A stretch of 50,899 nt of DNA from Alphaproteobacteria bacterium (GCA_013287665.1 JABDDK010000007.1:1-50899); one strand, 5' to 3'. Shown: positions 25,988 to 40,200, numbered from the stretch's first letter. The notes: generated from the sequence alone by a model not told the origin. Numbers and translations: made by a program.

Positions 25988-26854
25988 TCACGCGAGTTTA
26001 CGCCTTAGCATGCTCTCAAGTATCCTTATCGGGGCGTGATCAGGGCATTTCATATCTGCAACATCCAGATAAAACGTTTGCTCCATAACGTATTGCCCCG
26101 TCATGGCAGCGTGAGAAACCAGATCCGTAAACACAATCCAAGAGGTCCCGGGGATAAAATCAAAAGCTTCTTGGCTGACCTCCTTTTGATATTTTGAGTC
26201 CGCTTTCATACGGTTATGCATCTTCAACATATAGTGGTCATAATCACTTCTCAGTGTTTTCGTGATTCCCATCGTCTTCAGCAAAAAGTGCTTGCCCTTT
26301 ATAGGGGTTGAAATCTGTGGCAAGAAAGACTCAGCCACATTCGTAAAAGGCTCACCTATACGCCAATGGCGTGGTTTGTTGTGCGGATTAATGTTGCTAA
26401 ATACCCTCAAAATTCGTTTCCCCTGATTTGGATTTGAAGGGAAAGCATCCACATGCAGGCGCGTATCATCCTTGCGGTAAGAACTCTCACGACCCTGTAT
26501 TTCAACCGGACGATAGCTTGTTTTACCAAGCTCATAATGGCCTTTATAATGGGGAAAAAGGGAGTCGATCAGTTTCTTGGAAAAATCAACATACCGTTGC
26601 ATCATTTCAACCATTCTCTCTTCCACATCGTGGGAGGCTTTCATACCCCGCAAATCTTTGGTGAGAGCGTTATAACTAATATTCTTTACGCCTGGCTTAA
26701 CAAATTCGGGTGATAAAAGGAGGGCTTCCTCTTCGCCTAGAGCAAAGGGAAGCTTTGGGAGATACACAACTGAACCCTTTTCAAGGGATGAGGTCGCATC
26801 TTCACAAATCCCCGTATCAAAAGTCGTCGTTTCAATTGTTTTGATGAGGCGCAT
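25988..26854 (-). CDS. kdoO: Kdo hydroxylase family (Fe(II)/2-oxoglutarate dioxygenase)
   Basis: A 288-residue cytoplasmic enzyme matching the KdoO family, which adds a 3-hydroxyl to the outer Kdo sugar of lipopolysaccharide, giving Ko. The iron facial triad is likely the His/Asp of TRLHVDAFPSNPNQG plus the His of SHAAMTGQYVMEQTF. The 2-oxoglutarate Arg is probably in GKRILRVFSNINP. The family is known from Burkholderia, Yersinia and Legionella. Assignment is from remembered motifs; the product is inferred. It lies 82 bp upstream of mrcA on the same strand. Confidence 0.82.
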   Translation of the reverse strand: MRLIKTIETTTFDTGICEDATSSLEKGSVVYLPKLPFALGEEEALLLSPEFVKPGVKNISYNALTKDLRGMKASHDVEERMVEMMQRYVDFSKKLIDSLFPHYKGHYELGKTSYRPVEIQGRESSYRKDDTRLHVDAFPSNPNQGKRILRVFSNINPHNKPRHWRIGEPFTNVAESFLPQISTPIKGKHFLLKTMGITKTLRSDYDHYMLKMHNRMKADSKYQKEVSQEAFDFIPGTSWIVFTDLVSHAAMTGQYVMEQTFYLDVADMKCPDHAPIRILESMLRRKLA

Positions 26855-26923
26855 GGGTCACCATTTTTATAAGCTCATAAAATGCCTTATAGCCTATTTT
26901 GGTAGAGAAGAAAAGAGGGTGCA

Positions 26924-26959
26924 CAACCAGGTTATTCGTTTTAAACTTTCACCTGGTTG
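26924..26959. terminator. Possible terminator hairpin
   Basis: Perfect 9-bp inverted repeat CAACCAGGT/ACCTGGTTG with an 18-nt loop, just downstream of the exported-protein gene on the minus strand and followed by a T-rich stretch (CTCTTTTCTTCTC). The loop is long, so this is tentative. Confidence 0.35.
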
Positions 26960-26965
26960 ATAATT

Positions 26966-27418
26966 TTATTGAGCCGGTTTTAATTTAAATTTACAAGGCT
27001 CGTCTTGTATAATAGTGAATACATCCGAATCCGACTCTGTGAGAGCTAAATTAAATTGAATATTATCACTGGAAGTACAGACTAAGCTTGCCTTGTCAAC
27101 ACTCACACCCTCTAGGAACATGTCTTGTAAAGAACTAAATTCATAACCAAGATCTTTCCACACCACTGATTTAGAACTTCCTTCTGCCAACTCGCCTAAT
27201 GTCAAAGTTTTATTATATCTACCGACTGAAGAATTAGTACGGTAATAAATGGTCATAGACACATCTGACAAAGGTTTCCCGGTGGAATTTGTAACGGTGA
27301 ATAAGGGCTTTCGAATGCTCGCTTCAAATAATTCCGTTGGATCAACCATTGCAAAACAATTTCCTGAAACAGCCACACTGGCGAGTACTGATAATAACGT
27401 AAGAGACTTTATTGACAT
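26966..27418 (-). CDS. Exported protein of unknown function (150 aa)
   Basis: Not recognised. From the start at 27418 the product has a clear signal peptide (MSIKSLTLLSVLASVAVSGN, ending CFA before MVDP) and a mature part of about 125 residues that looks all-beta: alternating hydrophobic strands such as PLFTVTNSTGKPLSDVSMTI. There are two Cys in the mature part (SLVCTSSDN and DEPCKFK), which could form a disulfide in the periplasm. AAGG lies 7 nt before this Met. The upstream Met at 27442 would put eight extra residues before the signal peptide. The gene stands alone, divergent from the phosphatase cluster. Confidence 0.65.
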   Translation of the reverse strand: MSIKSLTLLSVLASVAVSGNCFAMVDPTELFEASIRKPLFTVTNSTGKPLSDVSMTIYYRTNSSVGRYNKTLTLGELAEGSSKSVVWKDLGYEFSSLQDMFLEGVSVDKASLVCTSSDNIQFNLALTESDSDVFTIIQDEPCKFKLKPAQ

Positions 27419-27590
27419 TTTATAACCTTTCGAATTGTTCATTACGCTTATAGAATAGATGCAATGTATATGTCAAAATAATAATCACCAGGACATTCCC
27501 TCTTCAAGGTGAATGGGTCCAATAATTCTTCTTGTCTATTTTAAAGAACTCTTTTAAAGAAATGGTATCTCATTTGTAACAGCTCAGGTG

Positions 27591-27649
27591 CGTCGTCCTC
27601 GCGAACGCGGGGATCCAGGGCAAATGACTGATTGCGTAAGCAATTCAAT
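27591..27649. repeat. Truncated repeat C (left half)
   Basis: Only the left part of repeat C remains: CGTCGTCCTCGCGAACGCGG, then GGGATCCAGGGCAAATGACT and a small hairpin TTGCGTAAGCAA. The right half is missing. It lies about 45 bp upstream of the first phosphatase start, within the 250-bp gap that must hold its promoter. No clear promoter was recognised in that gap. Confidence 0.7.
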
Positions 27650-27692
27650 CGACGCGCGGGGTGAGACGTTACGCTCATTTTAAGGAACGACG

Positions 27693-28499
27693 ATGAAAAG
27701 AAAATTAATCAAGAGAACGGTGTGGACACTCTGTTTTGTGCTTGTGGGACTCACTGTATTCTTGTCCTTTGATGCATTTTATGGCGGTCACAATTTTCGC
27801 ACAATGCAAGATAAGATTGCTAAATCAGAGACTGTTAATTTAACGGGTTTAAGAGAAATCAAAGCCTCAGGCGGTGCTTTCCCTCGTTTTCCTTATCTTT
27901 CATGGCAGCTTGGACACGTCAAAGAAGATATAATCATCCTGGATGTGAAGGCAGATTTTCATGGATATATAAAAGGGTTTCCTACATGTCTTCTTGGCTA
28001 CAATCGAAGAGAACCTGGCCTAAGACATATTCCAAGACGACTTGTCTTAACAGGAACAACTGCCTTTCGTCCAGACTTGGTGACTCCAGAAGCTGAGGAA
28101 GCGAAGAAATATGGCTATCAGTATAAAACAGTGGACATTGGCGCCAAATTTATAGCTACACCTGATAAAATTGATGAACTGGTCTCCTTCTTAGATAATT
28201 TACCTAAAGATAAATGGGTTCATGTCCATTGTTCTCATGGGTCCGGCCGAACTTCAACGGCGTTAGTTATGCTTGATACCCTTAGAAACGCACCAAACGT
28301 CAGTTTAAATGATATCGTTAAACGTCAACATCTCCTTGGATCTGTTGATATATTTGATACGTCAGTTTGGCCCGGTGGCACATATACCGCTGCAGAACTG
28401 GAAACGCGGAAGAAATTTGTTGAAGACTTCTATGCCTTTGTTTGTCAAAGAAAAGAAGGTGGAATTCAACTCTGGTCAGAGTGGATAGGACAAAAATAA
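27693..28499 (+). CDS. Phytase-like protein tyrosine phosphatase, paralogue 1
   Basis: A 268-residue Cys-based phosphatase of the PTP-like phytase type. One N-terminal hydrophobic segment (TVWTLCFVLVGLTVFLSF) is a signal anchor or uncleaved signal, so the enzyme faces the periplasm or outside. The P-loop is HCSHGSGRTS with nucleophile Cys180 and the CX5R Arg. It is followed by DIVKRQHLLGSVDIF, which resembles the post-P-loop segment of PTP-like phytases. Other family-like segments are NFRTMQDKI, LREIKASGGAFPRF and PRRLVLTGTTAFRPDLV. AAGGAA precedes the ATG. Substrate could be an inositol phosphate or phosphotyrosine. First of three tandem copies. Confidence 0.82.
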   Translation: MKRKLIKRTVWTLCFVLVGLTVFLSFDAFYGGHNFRTMQDKIAKSETVNLTGLREIKASGGAFPRFPYLSWQLGHVKEDIIILDVKADFHGYIKGFPTCLLGYNRREPGLRHIPRRLVLTGTTAFRPDLVTPEAEEAKKYGYQYKTVDIGAKFIATPDKIDELVSFLDNLPKDKWVHVHCSHGSGRTSTALVMLDTLRNAPNVSLNDIVKRQHLLGSVDIFDTSVWPGGTYTAAELETRKKFVEDFYAFVCQRKEGGIQLWSEWIGQK

Positions 28500-28583
28500 A
28501 ATAAACGTAAAATACTTGCGTTTTCTTTATGATTCTTTTAAACCGTAACTGACATTCTAGCTTTGCTCTTTTGGGAAAAGAAA

Positions 28584-29404
28584 ATGAGAACGTTGTTTCG
28601 AATAAAATATGGTTTGGCTTTATTATTTATTATTGCACTCTCTGCTTTAACATATTATGTGTTTCTTGATGGATACTTTGTCTTTAACTTTAGAACAACT
28701 CAAAATACGATTAGTTCCACAGAGTACGTTGATTTAAAAGGGCTAAATGACCTAAATGCGTCAGGCGGCCCCATGATTAGGTACGACTCTTTAAAAGATA
28801 AACTCAACCCCTTTAAGGGTGAGAAGATCGTTGTTGATGCCATCGGAAGTGAAAGCGGATTTGTTAAAGGCTTCCCTTCTACTTACTTTTCCTATCAACA
28901 GAATCCCCCCGAATGGAGATATTACTTGAGGCGACTCCTGTTTACGGGAACGACTCAAGTGCGCACGGATTTATTCATTCCTGAAGAAAGCGAAGCCCAA
29001 AAATACGGCTTTAAGTTTGTTCAATTTAAAATTGGTAGTAAATTTGCAAGCACTCCAGAAGCCGTCACTCAATTTGTTACTTTTATTGATTCGTTACAAC
29101 CGAACACTTGGGTTCACTTTCATTGTCGGGGCGGAAAGGGCCGAACCACAATGATGCTTGTTATGTATGATATCATGAAAAACGCTCCCGATGTTGCCTT
29201 GGCGGACATTGTGAAACGCCAGTATCTCCTGGGATCAATTGATCTTTTTGATACAACGGCTTGGTCAAGAGGGACATACCGTGTTGAGGCGCTCCAAGAA
29301 AGGAAAGCCTTTATTGAAAACTTTTACGCTTTCATTCATCAAAGAAAAACGGGAGGGATTCAAACCTGGTCTGAGTGGATTCAGCAACAAAAGGTGACCC
29401 CTTC

Positions 29405-29408
<4 letters not shown>
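28584..29408 (+). CDS. Phytase-like protein tyrosine phosphatase, paralogue 2
   Basis: A 274-residue paralogue of the preceding gene with the same layout: N-terminal hydrophobic helix (YGLALLFIIALSALTYYVFL), NFRTTQNTI, LNDLNASGGPM, the LRRLLFTGTTQVRTDL segment, and P-loop HCRGGKGRTT with Cys181. The segment DIVKRQYLLGSIDLFDT follows. The start is the ATG at 28584 preceded by GGGAAAAG; a TTG seven codons earlier is unlikely. It begins 84 bp after paralogue 1 and overlaps paralogue 3 by 4 bp (ATGA), so 2 and 3 are translationally coupled. Confidence 0.82.
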
Positions 29409-33955
<4,547 letters not shown>

Positions 33956-33975
33956 TGGCGATTACCCCTAGTCCC

Positions 33976-34794
33976 TCAGAATACCTTCATGTTCATTAAA
34001 CGATCGATCCACGAGCCCTCTTCCATTTTGATCCACGCAGGTCTCAAATCCTGACCTTTGAGGAGATAGTATGTATCTGCATACCATTCACTTCCTGGAT
34101 AGTTATGCCCTAAGACAGCAGCAACACATTGGGCTTCTTTTCTAAGTCCAACGGCAAGATAGCATTCCACTAAACGGTGCAAAGCTTCTGCAATATGAGT
34201 TGTTCGAGGATAAGCATCCACAACTGTCTGGAACCTATTGATAGCAGCCAAATAGAGTTCCTGACTCATATAATAGCGTCCAACGGTCATTTCTTTACCA
34301 GCAAGGTGATCGTTAACCAGATCCTTTTTAAGCTGAGCATCACGAGCATATTTCGAATTCGGAAACTTCTTTACAACCGTTGATAAGGCATTCAACGCTT
34401 CAAACGTATTTTTTTGATCACGTGTTACCGCAAGGATTCTATCATAATAGTTAAGTGACCTTAAGTAATACGCATAATCAATGTTCTTATAACCAGGGTG
34501 AAGCTGAATAAAAGCATCTAATGTTCCAATAGACTTGTCATAATCGCCGTTCAGATAACTTGCATAGGCGGCCATAAGCTGTCCACGTGTTGCCCAATCG
34601 GAATAAGGGTGCTGACGCTCAACTTCATCAAATGATTCTGCAGCATCCTTATAGTCGCTCTTTAAAAGCTCGTTATATCCTTTAAGGTAAATATCATCCG
34701 CAGGTCTTTCCACATAAGGTTTTTCCTTGTCACCACATGACGCTACTGCGATGAGAGCTATGCCTGTTCCAATCTTTAAAAGGTGTTTTCTCAT
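33976..34794 (-). CDS. bamD: Outer membrane assembly lipoprotein BamD
   Basis: Essential lipoprotein of the BAM complex that inserts outer-membrane beta barrels. 272 residues: a signal peptide with lipobox VASC and acylated Cys at about residue 20, then five TPR-like repeats. Family segments visible include GYNELLKSDYKDAAESFDEV, ERQHPYSDWATRGQLMAAYA, IDYAYYLRSLNYYD and SKYARDAQLKKDLVNDHLAGKEM (shown in part). The last ends in the GRYYM helix typical of BamD. It leads the bamD-recN-ligA run. Confidence 0.94.
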   Translation of the reverse strand: MRKHLLKIGTGIALIAVASCGDKEKPYVERPADDIYLKGYNELLKSDYKDAAESFDEVERQHPYSDWATRGQLMAAYASYLNGDYDKSIGTLDAFIQLHPGYKNIDYAYYLRSLNYYDRILAVTRDQKNTFEALNALSTVVKKFPNSKYARDAQLKKDLVNDHLAGKEMTVGRYYMSQELYLAAINRFQTVVDAYPRTTHIAEALHRLVECYLAVGLRKEAQCVAAVLGHNYPGSEWYADTYYLLKGQDLRPAWIKMEEGSWIDRLMNMKVF

Positions 34795-34927
34795 TCCATT
34801 CTTCCCATACCAACTTCATATCTAGCTTATAAGGGGTTTATGGATTTACGGCAACAGTAATCAGTGTTCAGAAAAGAAACCCTTGAGACGTAACTTTATT
34901 TAAAACTGAGATAAAGATCTTTTTGTG

Positions 34928-34943
34928 TTAACTCTATTTTAAC
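34928..34943. promoter_or_regulatory. CtrA-like box upstream of Cys-rich peptide
   Basis: Exact TTAA-N7-TTAAC match (TTAACTCTATTTTAAC) in the gap between divergent bamD and the small exported peptide, ending 65 bp before the peptide start. It has the same full consensus as the box at 8499. Otherwise the 214-bp gap shows only AT-rich sequence. Confidence 0.42.
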
Positions 34944-35008
34944 CCGTTTCGTTTAGGATCCAAAAGCTTAAATCTGTTTATGAAACAATAAAAAAAGGAA
35001 TTATTAAA

Positions 35009-35248
35009 ATGAAAAAAAGTATACTTCAATTTATTGCTCTCGCTGGCCTTCTTACAATCTCGATGGGGAGTGAGGTTTATGCGAATGCATGTAAAGAAAA
35101 ATGTGACGCTGATCGTAATGCGTGCATGGCTAAAATTGCTGGCAAGAAGGGTAATGAGCCCTTTTGGTTAGGAATGGATTGTGATGGAAAACATATAGAT
35201 TGTTATAAAGCTTGCGCTAAAGCGAATACAGAAGCTGGGAACAAATAA
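35009..35248 (+). CDS. Small Cys-rich exported protein (79 aa)
   Basis: Not recognised. A signal peptide (KKSILQFIALAGLLTISMGS, cleavage likely after VYANA) is followed by about 53 residues with six Cys arranged CKEKCDADRNAC, then MDC, then DCYKAC. The spacing of CX3C-X6-C and CX3C pairs suggests a disulfide-pinned helical hairpin. AAAGGAA precedes the ATG. It has its own CtrA-like box and a strong hairpin terminator, so it is a complete single-gene unit. Confidence 0.72.
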   Translation: MKKSILQFIALAGLLTISMGSEVYANACKEKCDADRNACMAKIAGKKGNEPFWLGMDCDGKHIDCYKACAKANTEAGNK

Positions 35249-35281
35249 TACATTGATCAGTTCAATGATTTACCCGTATAG

Positions 35282-35307
35282 GAAACCCGCTGGAGTCAGC
35301 GGGTTTC
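35282..35307. terminator. Bidirectional hairpin terminator
   Basis: Perfect 11-bp stem GAAACCCGCTG/CAGCGGGTTTC with a 4-nt GAGT loop, placed between the convergent Cys-rich peptide gene and lpxC. The plus-strand tail (TCATTTCT) is only moderately T-rich. Position and stem strength support termination for both genes. Confidence 0.8.
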
Positions 35308-35334
35308 TCATTTCTACCAGATAAATTTTTAGTC

Positions 35335-36273
35335 CTACCGTGCTTCAACAATCCAAGCTTTAGGATCAGCAAAGAGTGCCAAAAGCAGCTTGTGATGAAG
35401 GCCATGACCTGTGCGAACGCCATGGAACTTGCCAAGGATAAGCCCACCGGCAAGGTGAAGATCTCCGAAAGCATCAAGAGCTTTATGGCGGACACATTCG
35501 TCCTCAAAACGCATTCCGTCTTCGTTGATAACTTTTGCGCCGTCAAACACCAGTGTGTTGTTCAAGGAAGCCCCTTTTGCAAGGCCCATTGCCCAAATTT
35601 TTTCCGCATCTTCGAGAAGACCAAACGTACGCGCTGCAGAAATATCTTCAGCGAAATCTTGTTCAAGCGGGCGAAAAGAGAGGTGTTGGGCAGGAAGATT
35701 ATTCCGTCCACCAAAATCAAAATCAACCTCAATCTCATAAGTAGAGGATGGCGAAAGAGACGCCTTACGGTCCCCTTCTTCAACGGTCACAGTTTTCAAA
35801 ACGCGAATCACACGACGCGGAGCGCGCATAGATTCTACGCCTGCTTCTTCTATAAGTGTTACAAAAGGTTGAGCACTCCCATCTAAAATAGGAAGCTCTG
35901 GCCCATCAATCTCAACACGGATGTTATCAATCCCACTCGCTGCAAGGGCCGCCATAAGATGCTCAATCGTTGAAACCGTAACGCCCTTCCCATTTCCAAT
36001 AGTCGTACAGCGACGTGTATCGACAACAGTCTGCCAAGTCGCTTTAATTTCGATACCGCCCAAATCAGTGCGAATAAAGGTAATCCCACTCCCAGCTTCA
36101 GCAGGACGCAGTGTCAATGTAACGGGTGCACCTGAGTGGACGCCGATCCCTTGACAAACGACAGAACTTGCTATTGTCTTTTGACGATGTTGAACCCGTG
36201 GCTCAAGCTGAGGAAGCGGCACATAAAGCGGTTGCTGAACCGTATTGGTTGATATTGAGCGAAGTGCCGTCAC
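35335..36273 (-). CDS. lpxC: UDP-3-O-acyl-GlcNAc deacetylase
   Basis: Zinc enzyme of the committed step of lipid A synthesis. 312 residues. The N-terminal domain has ASSVVCQGIGVHSGAPVTLT and TIEHLMAALAASGIDNI with a zinc His. The C-terminal domain has the HKxxDxxGD zinc motif as ECVRHKALDAFGDLHLAGG, and a later FHGVRTGHGLHHKL. The start is GTG at 36273 with GAGG 8 nt upstream, giving about 30 residues before the usual N-terminus. No closer Met fits better. Confidence 0.95.
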   Translation of the reverse strand: MTALRSISTNTVQQPLYVPLPQLEPRVQHRQKTIASSVVCQGIGVHSGAPVTLTLRPAEAGSGITFIRTDLGGIEIKATWQTVVDTRRCTTIGNGKGVTVSTIEHLMAALAASGIDNIRVEIDGPELPILDGSAQPFVTLIEEAGVESMRAPRRVIRVLKTVTVEEGDRKASLSPSSTYEIEVDFDFGGRNNLPAQHLSFRPLEQDFAEDISAARTFGLLEDAEKIWAMGLAKGASLNNTLVFDGAKVINEDGMRFEDECVRHKALDAFGDLHLAGGLILGKFHGVRTGHGLHHKLLLALFADPKAWIVEAR

Positions 36274-36394
36274 TGTGAAATCCTCATTTATTACTTTTCT
36301 AGCCTTAGAATAAAACGAAGCAGCGCGCTAAACAAATCACTCATTGTGACGGATTGTTACACGGTCCTTTTTTTCTTGCAATGAATATTGCCAT

Positions 36395-36423
36395 ATGCCA
36401 TACTAATGATAAGCAATTGGCAT
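36395..36423. promoter_or_regulatory. Possible operator of the toxin-antitoxin pair
   Basis: Inverted repeat ATGCCA/TGGCAT separated by 17 bp, directly upstream of the antitoxin start and overlapping a TACTAAT/TAATGAT stretch that could be a -10 box. Xre-type antitoxins commonly repress their own promoter at such sites. Inferred from position only. Confidence 0.35.
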
Positions 36424-36434
36424 AGGAGTTTATC

Positions 36435-36827
36435 ATGCGTCCCTCTTTTCCACATTCTGATACCATCAATATGGCTCTTGTCCATCGCCTTCAAGAAGGA
36501 CTTCCAACAACGGTTGTCGACTCACTTATAAAGCACAAGGCCCTTACGCGTCAGGAACTTTATACACTTATTCCTCCTCGCACCTGGGCACGGCGCGTTA
36601 AAGAGCATCGTCTAAACCCCGATGAATCTGAAAAAATTGCGATGGTTGAGCGAATTATTGATTTTGCAGAAAAAGTGTTCGGGGATAAATCTAAAGCTTT
36701 TCAATGGTTGAGAACCCCCAATCATTCATTTGAAAATCAACGACCCTTTGACTTTATCCAAACTGAAACGGGAAGGCGCCTTATCGAAACCATTCTGGGT
36801 CGTATCCAACATGGAATATACTCTTAA
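36435..36827 (+). CDS. Xre/MbcA/ParS-type antitoxin (DUF2384)
   Basis: A 130-residue antitoxin of the Xre-RES type II system. The N-terminal part is helical with an HTH-like segment (ALTRQELYTLIPPRTWARRV). The C-terminal toxin-binding domain matches the MbcA/ParS/Xre family: VIDFAEKVFG-like IIDFAEKVFGDKSKAFQWLR, then RRLIETILGRIQHGIYS. GGAG lies upstream of the ATG. The stop shares one base with the toxin start, so the two are coupled. Confidence 0.9.
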   Translation: MRPSFPHSDTINMALVHRLQEGLPTTVVDSLIKHKALTRQELYTLIPPRTWARRVKEHRLNPDESEKIAMVERIIDFAEKVFGDKSKAFQWLRTPNHSFENQRPFDFIQTETGRRLIETILGRIQHGIYS

Positions 36828-37255
36828 TGCATGTTTTTCGACTTTGCAGCGAAGACTACAAGGCATTGGATGGGGAGGGTGCTCGACTTTACGGGGGCCG
36901 CTGGAACTCTGTCGGTCTCCCACTCGTTTATACATCACAACATCTCTCTTTGTGCCTCTTAGAACAATTGGTACACTTGAGCCCCTCTCTTTTTCCCTCA
37001 AATTGGGTTGCCATTAAAATTGAGATTCCTGATTCGATCAAAGGCGAAGAGATCTTTGCTCTTCCAAGAAATGAGGTTGATGCCAAAACGATAGGAGATG
37101 ACTGGATTCGATCAAATCAAAGTCTATTTCTTAAGGTTCCTTCCTCGATCATTCACAGTGAGTACAATGTCCTCATTAATCCCTCTCATCCGGATTTGAA
37201 AAAAGTAAGGGTGATGGAAACCTCACCCTTTATTATTGACGCTCGACTCATATGA
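36827..37255 (+). CDS. RES-domain toxin
   Basis: A 142-residue RES toxin; known members break down NAD+ and so stop growth. The domain's Arg, Glu and Ser are visible in MHVFRLCSEDY, LCLLEQLVHL and VPSSIIHSEYNVLINP, along with the strongly conserved GARLYGGRWNSVGLPLVYTS and C-terminal NP..PD. Length and gene order are normal for Xre-RES pairs. The 3' end overlaps the convergent RND gene by 33 bp. All motif residues look present, so the toxin is probably active. Confidence 0.92.
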   Translation: MHVFRLCSEDYKALDGEGARLYGGRWNSVGLPLVYTSQHLSLCLLEQLVHLSPSLFPSNWVAIKIEIPDSIKGEEIFALPRNEVDAKTIGDDWIRSNQSLFLKVPSSIIHSEYNVLINPSHPDLKKVRVMETSPFIIDARLI

Positions 37256-40200
37256 AATATGAAAGAAAATCGTATACAGAACCGGAACGACGAAGAGGGT
37301 CAGAACCGTTGCAAAGGCCAGCCCTGACATAATCAAGACAGCCATACTCACGAAGAAAGGATCGAATAACAAAGGAGCAACACCGAGTATTGTTGTGAGA
37401 GCCGCAAGACTCACCGGCCGCGCGCGACTAATAGCTGAGTCAACAACAGCCTGAAGCTTTTCTTTTCCTTCAGCAATATCTATATCGATTTGATCAATAA
37501 GAACAATCGCATTTTTAATGAGCATCCCTGTTAAACTCAAGAACCCAAGAAGTGCCATAAAATCAAAGGGTTTTCTCGCGATAAGAAGCCCAATGGTTAC
37601 GCCAATAATCGACAAGGGAACAGTCAACCAAATGATCAGAGGCTGTTTGAGTTTACTAAACAAAAGAATGACAACAAGAATCATCAGCACGAAACCAATG
37701 GGAAGCTTACTCGCGAGAGCCGCTTGTGCATCATGTTGGGCTTCATGTTCACCTCCCCAAGCCAGTTCATACCCTTGAGGAAATTTGATCGCTTCAATTT
37801 TAGGCTGCAAACGATCAAAAACAATACCTGTTGGCTCGGACACAGGATCTGCGGAGGGCGTTATCGTTTGTTTCCGATCTCTCCTGTGAATACGTGTATC
37901 TTCCCAACCCGTTTTAAAGTCTTGGACAACTTGCTGAATGGGGACATTCGCACTCTTCACTGGACTCCAAATAAACATATTGTACATAGAATCAATGTTA
38001 TTTCTCTCGGCCTGCGGTAATCTCGAGACAATGGGGATAAGTTCATCCCTTTCGCGGTAGAGACCGACCTGACTCCCTCCAAAGCTCGTCTGAAGTGCAT
38101 TGTTAAGGTCTGCACGGGTTATACCCGTCGCTCTTGCCAGAGATTCCGAGTAGCCTGGCCTTGATAACAGTACTCTTTGTCGCCAATTATCTCTGATACT
38201 TTCTGTGCCTGGATCTTCAAGCATGATCGCTTTTGATTCAGCAGAGAGTTGTCTAAGGATATCTGGTTTAGGACCACTGATGCGCGCTTCAATTTTACCA
38301 TCAGGACTAGGGCCCACCACTATCTTTTTATATTTGGGATCAGACTCAGGAAAATCGGCGTTCAAATAGGCTCGAATTTTCTTCTCAATCTCAGGGATCT
38401 GCTTGTAGTCCTTCGTTTCAACAATAAGCTGAGCAAAGCTTGAATTCGGAGACTCAGGCGTATAAACCAGCATAAAGCGCGATGCCCCTTGCCCAATAAA
38501 GGAACTCACCTGCTTGACCCCTTCAAGCCCCAGAATATGCTTTTCAATCTTTGAGACATCCTGAGTTGTTTTTCGAATATCCGTCCCTTCGACAAGCCAG
38601 TAATCTACGTAAAAAATGGGTGTCGTTGAGTTCGGGAAAAACCCAGGAGGCACAAATGTAAATCCAAGAACGGAAAGCCCCAGAACAATCCCTAAACCTG
38701 CCAACGCTTTATTGCGATTTTTAATGCAGCGTAAGAGTATATTTCTAAAGAGCTTGTAGAATCGACCCGCATAAGGATCCACTTGATCTGTAATTTTAGG
38801 CTTGAACAAAAGATCTGCCAACATGGGTGCAATGACGACAGCTAAAAACCAACTTAAAAGAAGCGAAATCAGAATGACCTGAAATAAAGATCCAACGTAT
38901 TCACCCGTCTTGTCCTGAGATAACCCAATACCTGAAAAGGCAAGGATACCTACAACCGTTGCCCCAAATAATGGCCAAATGGTTTGTTTGACAACTTGAT
39001 CACTAGCATCAATCGTCTTTTGTCCTTGCTGACTTCTGACCAATATACCATCGACGACCACGAGCGCATTATCAACCAACATCCCGAGAGCGATGATAAG
39101 GGCTCCCAGAGAGATTCTTTGCAAGCTAATGTCAAGCAAGTACATGAAACAAAGTGTTCCAGCGACTGTTAATAAGAGGATAGCTCCAATAAGAATCCCG
39201 CTCCTCAACCCCATAAACATCAAGAGAATCACGATAACGATGGCGAGCGCTTCAATTAAATTAATAATAAAATTTGCAACTGATGCATTAACAAGTATAG
39301 GTTGGTTATATATATAATTTATATTAACACCTACTGGTATTGTTCCCTTCAATTTACTAATTTTATTTTCGATGGCTTCTCCGAGCTTTACGATATTCCC
39401 CCCAGGAACGAGCGAAACGGCCAAGGTTAAAGCAGGCTCCCCATTATAGTGAATGAGCTGAGTTGGTATTTCCTGATATCCTCTCGTGATCGTCCCAATG
39501 TCTTTTAAGTAAATCGTTGAGTTGCCTTTCGTATTCGGGATCAGAAGATCGCCAATGGCTTCAAGAGATCCAAACTCTCCTGTGGGTTGAATCCGAATCC
39601 GATCCGTCCCAATCGTTACATTTCCTGAAGGAATAACCTGGTTTTGCGTCTTGAGAAGATTTGAAATCGTATCCGGCGAAACACCAAATTGAGCAAGTTT
39701 CGATTGGGAAAGTTCGATAAATATCTGCTCTTCAAGAGCACCACCTATCGTGACCTTCGCAACATTAGGAACGATCAGAAGCTCTTTCCTTAAGTTCTTA
39801 GCAATCTCCTTCAACTCGGCATAGGAATACCCGTCTCCCGTGAGCGCCAGAAAAATACCGTAAACATCCCCATAGTCATCATTAACAATGCTAGGTCCTG
39901 CACCTGGGGGAAGCTGACTTTGAGCGTCATTCACTTTCCGTCTTAACTCATCCCAGACTTGAGGAAGCGTTGTTTTATCGTACTTATCCTTTATTGTAAC
40001 CGTTATCTCTGATTTTCCAGCGGTCGAAACGGAGGTAATATATTTAACCTGGCCGAGTTGCTGAATCGCCGATTCAAGTCGATCGGTCACTTCCTGCTCA
40101 ACCTCATGGGGACTCGCCCCCTTATAGGGGGTAATGACTTTTGCATCTTTAATTGTAAATTCCGGATCTTCATACCGACCGAGCAATCCAAATGCGATTG

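Noticed and set aside
35262-35546. Minus-strand 94-codon frame across the terminator and the end of lpxC
   Set aside because: It runs through a hairpin terminator and is out of frame with lpxC, whose motifs are complete.
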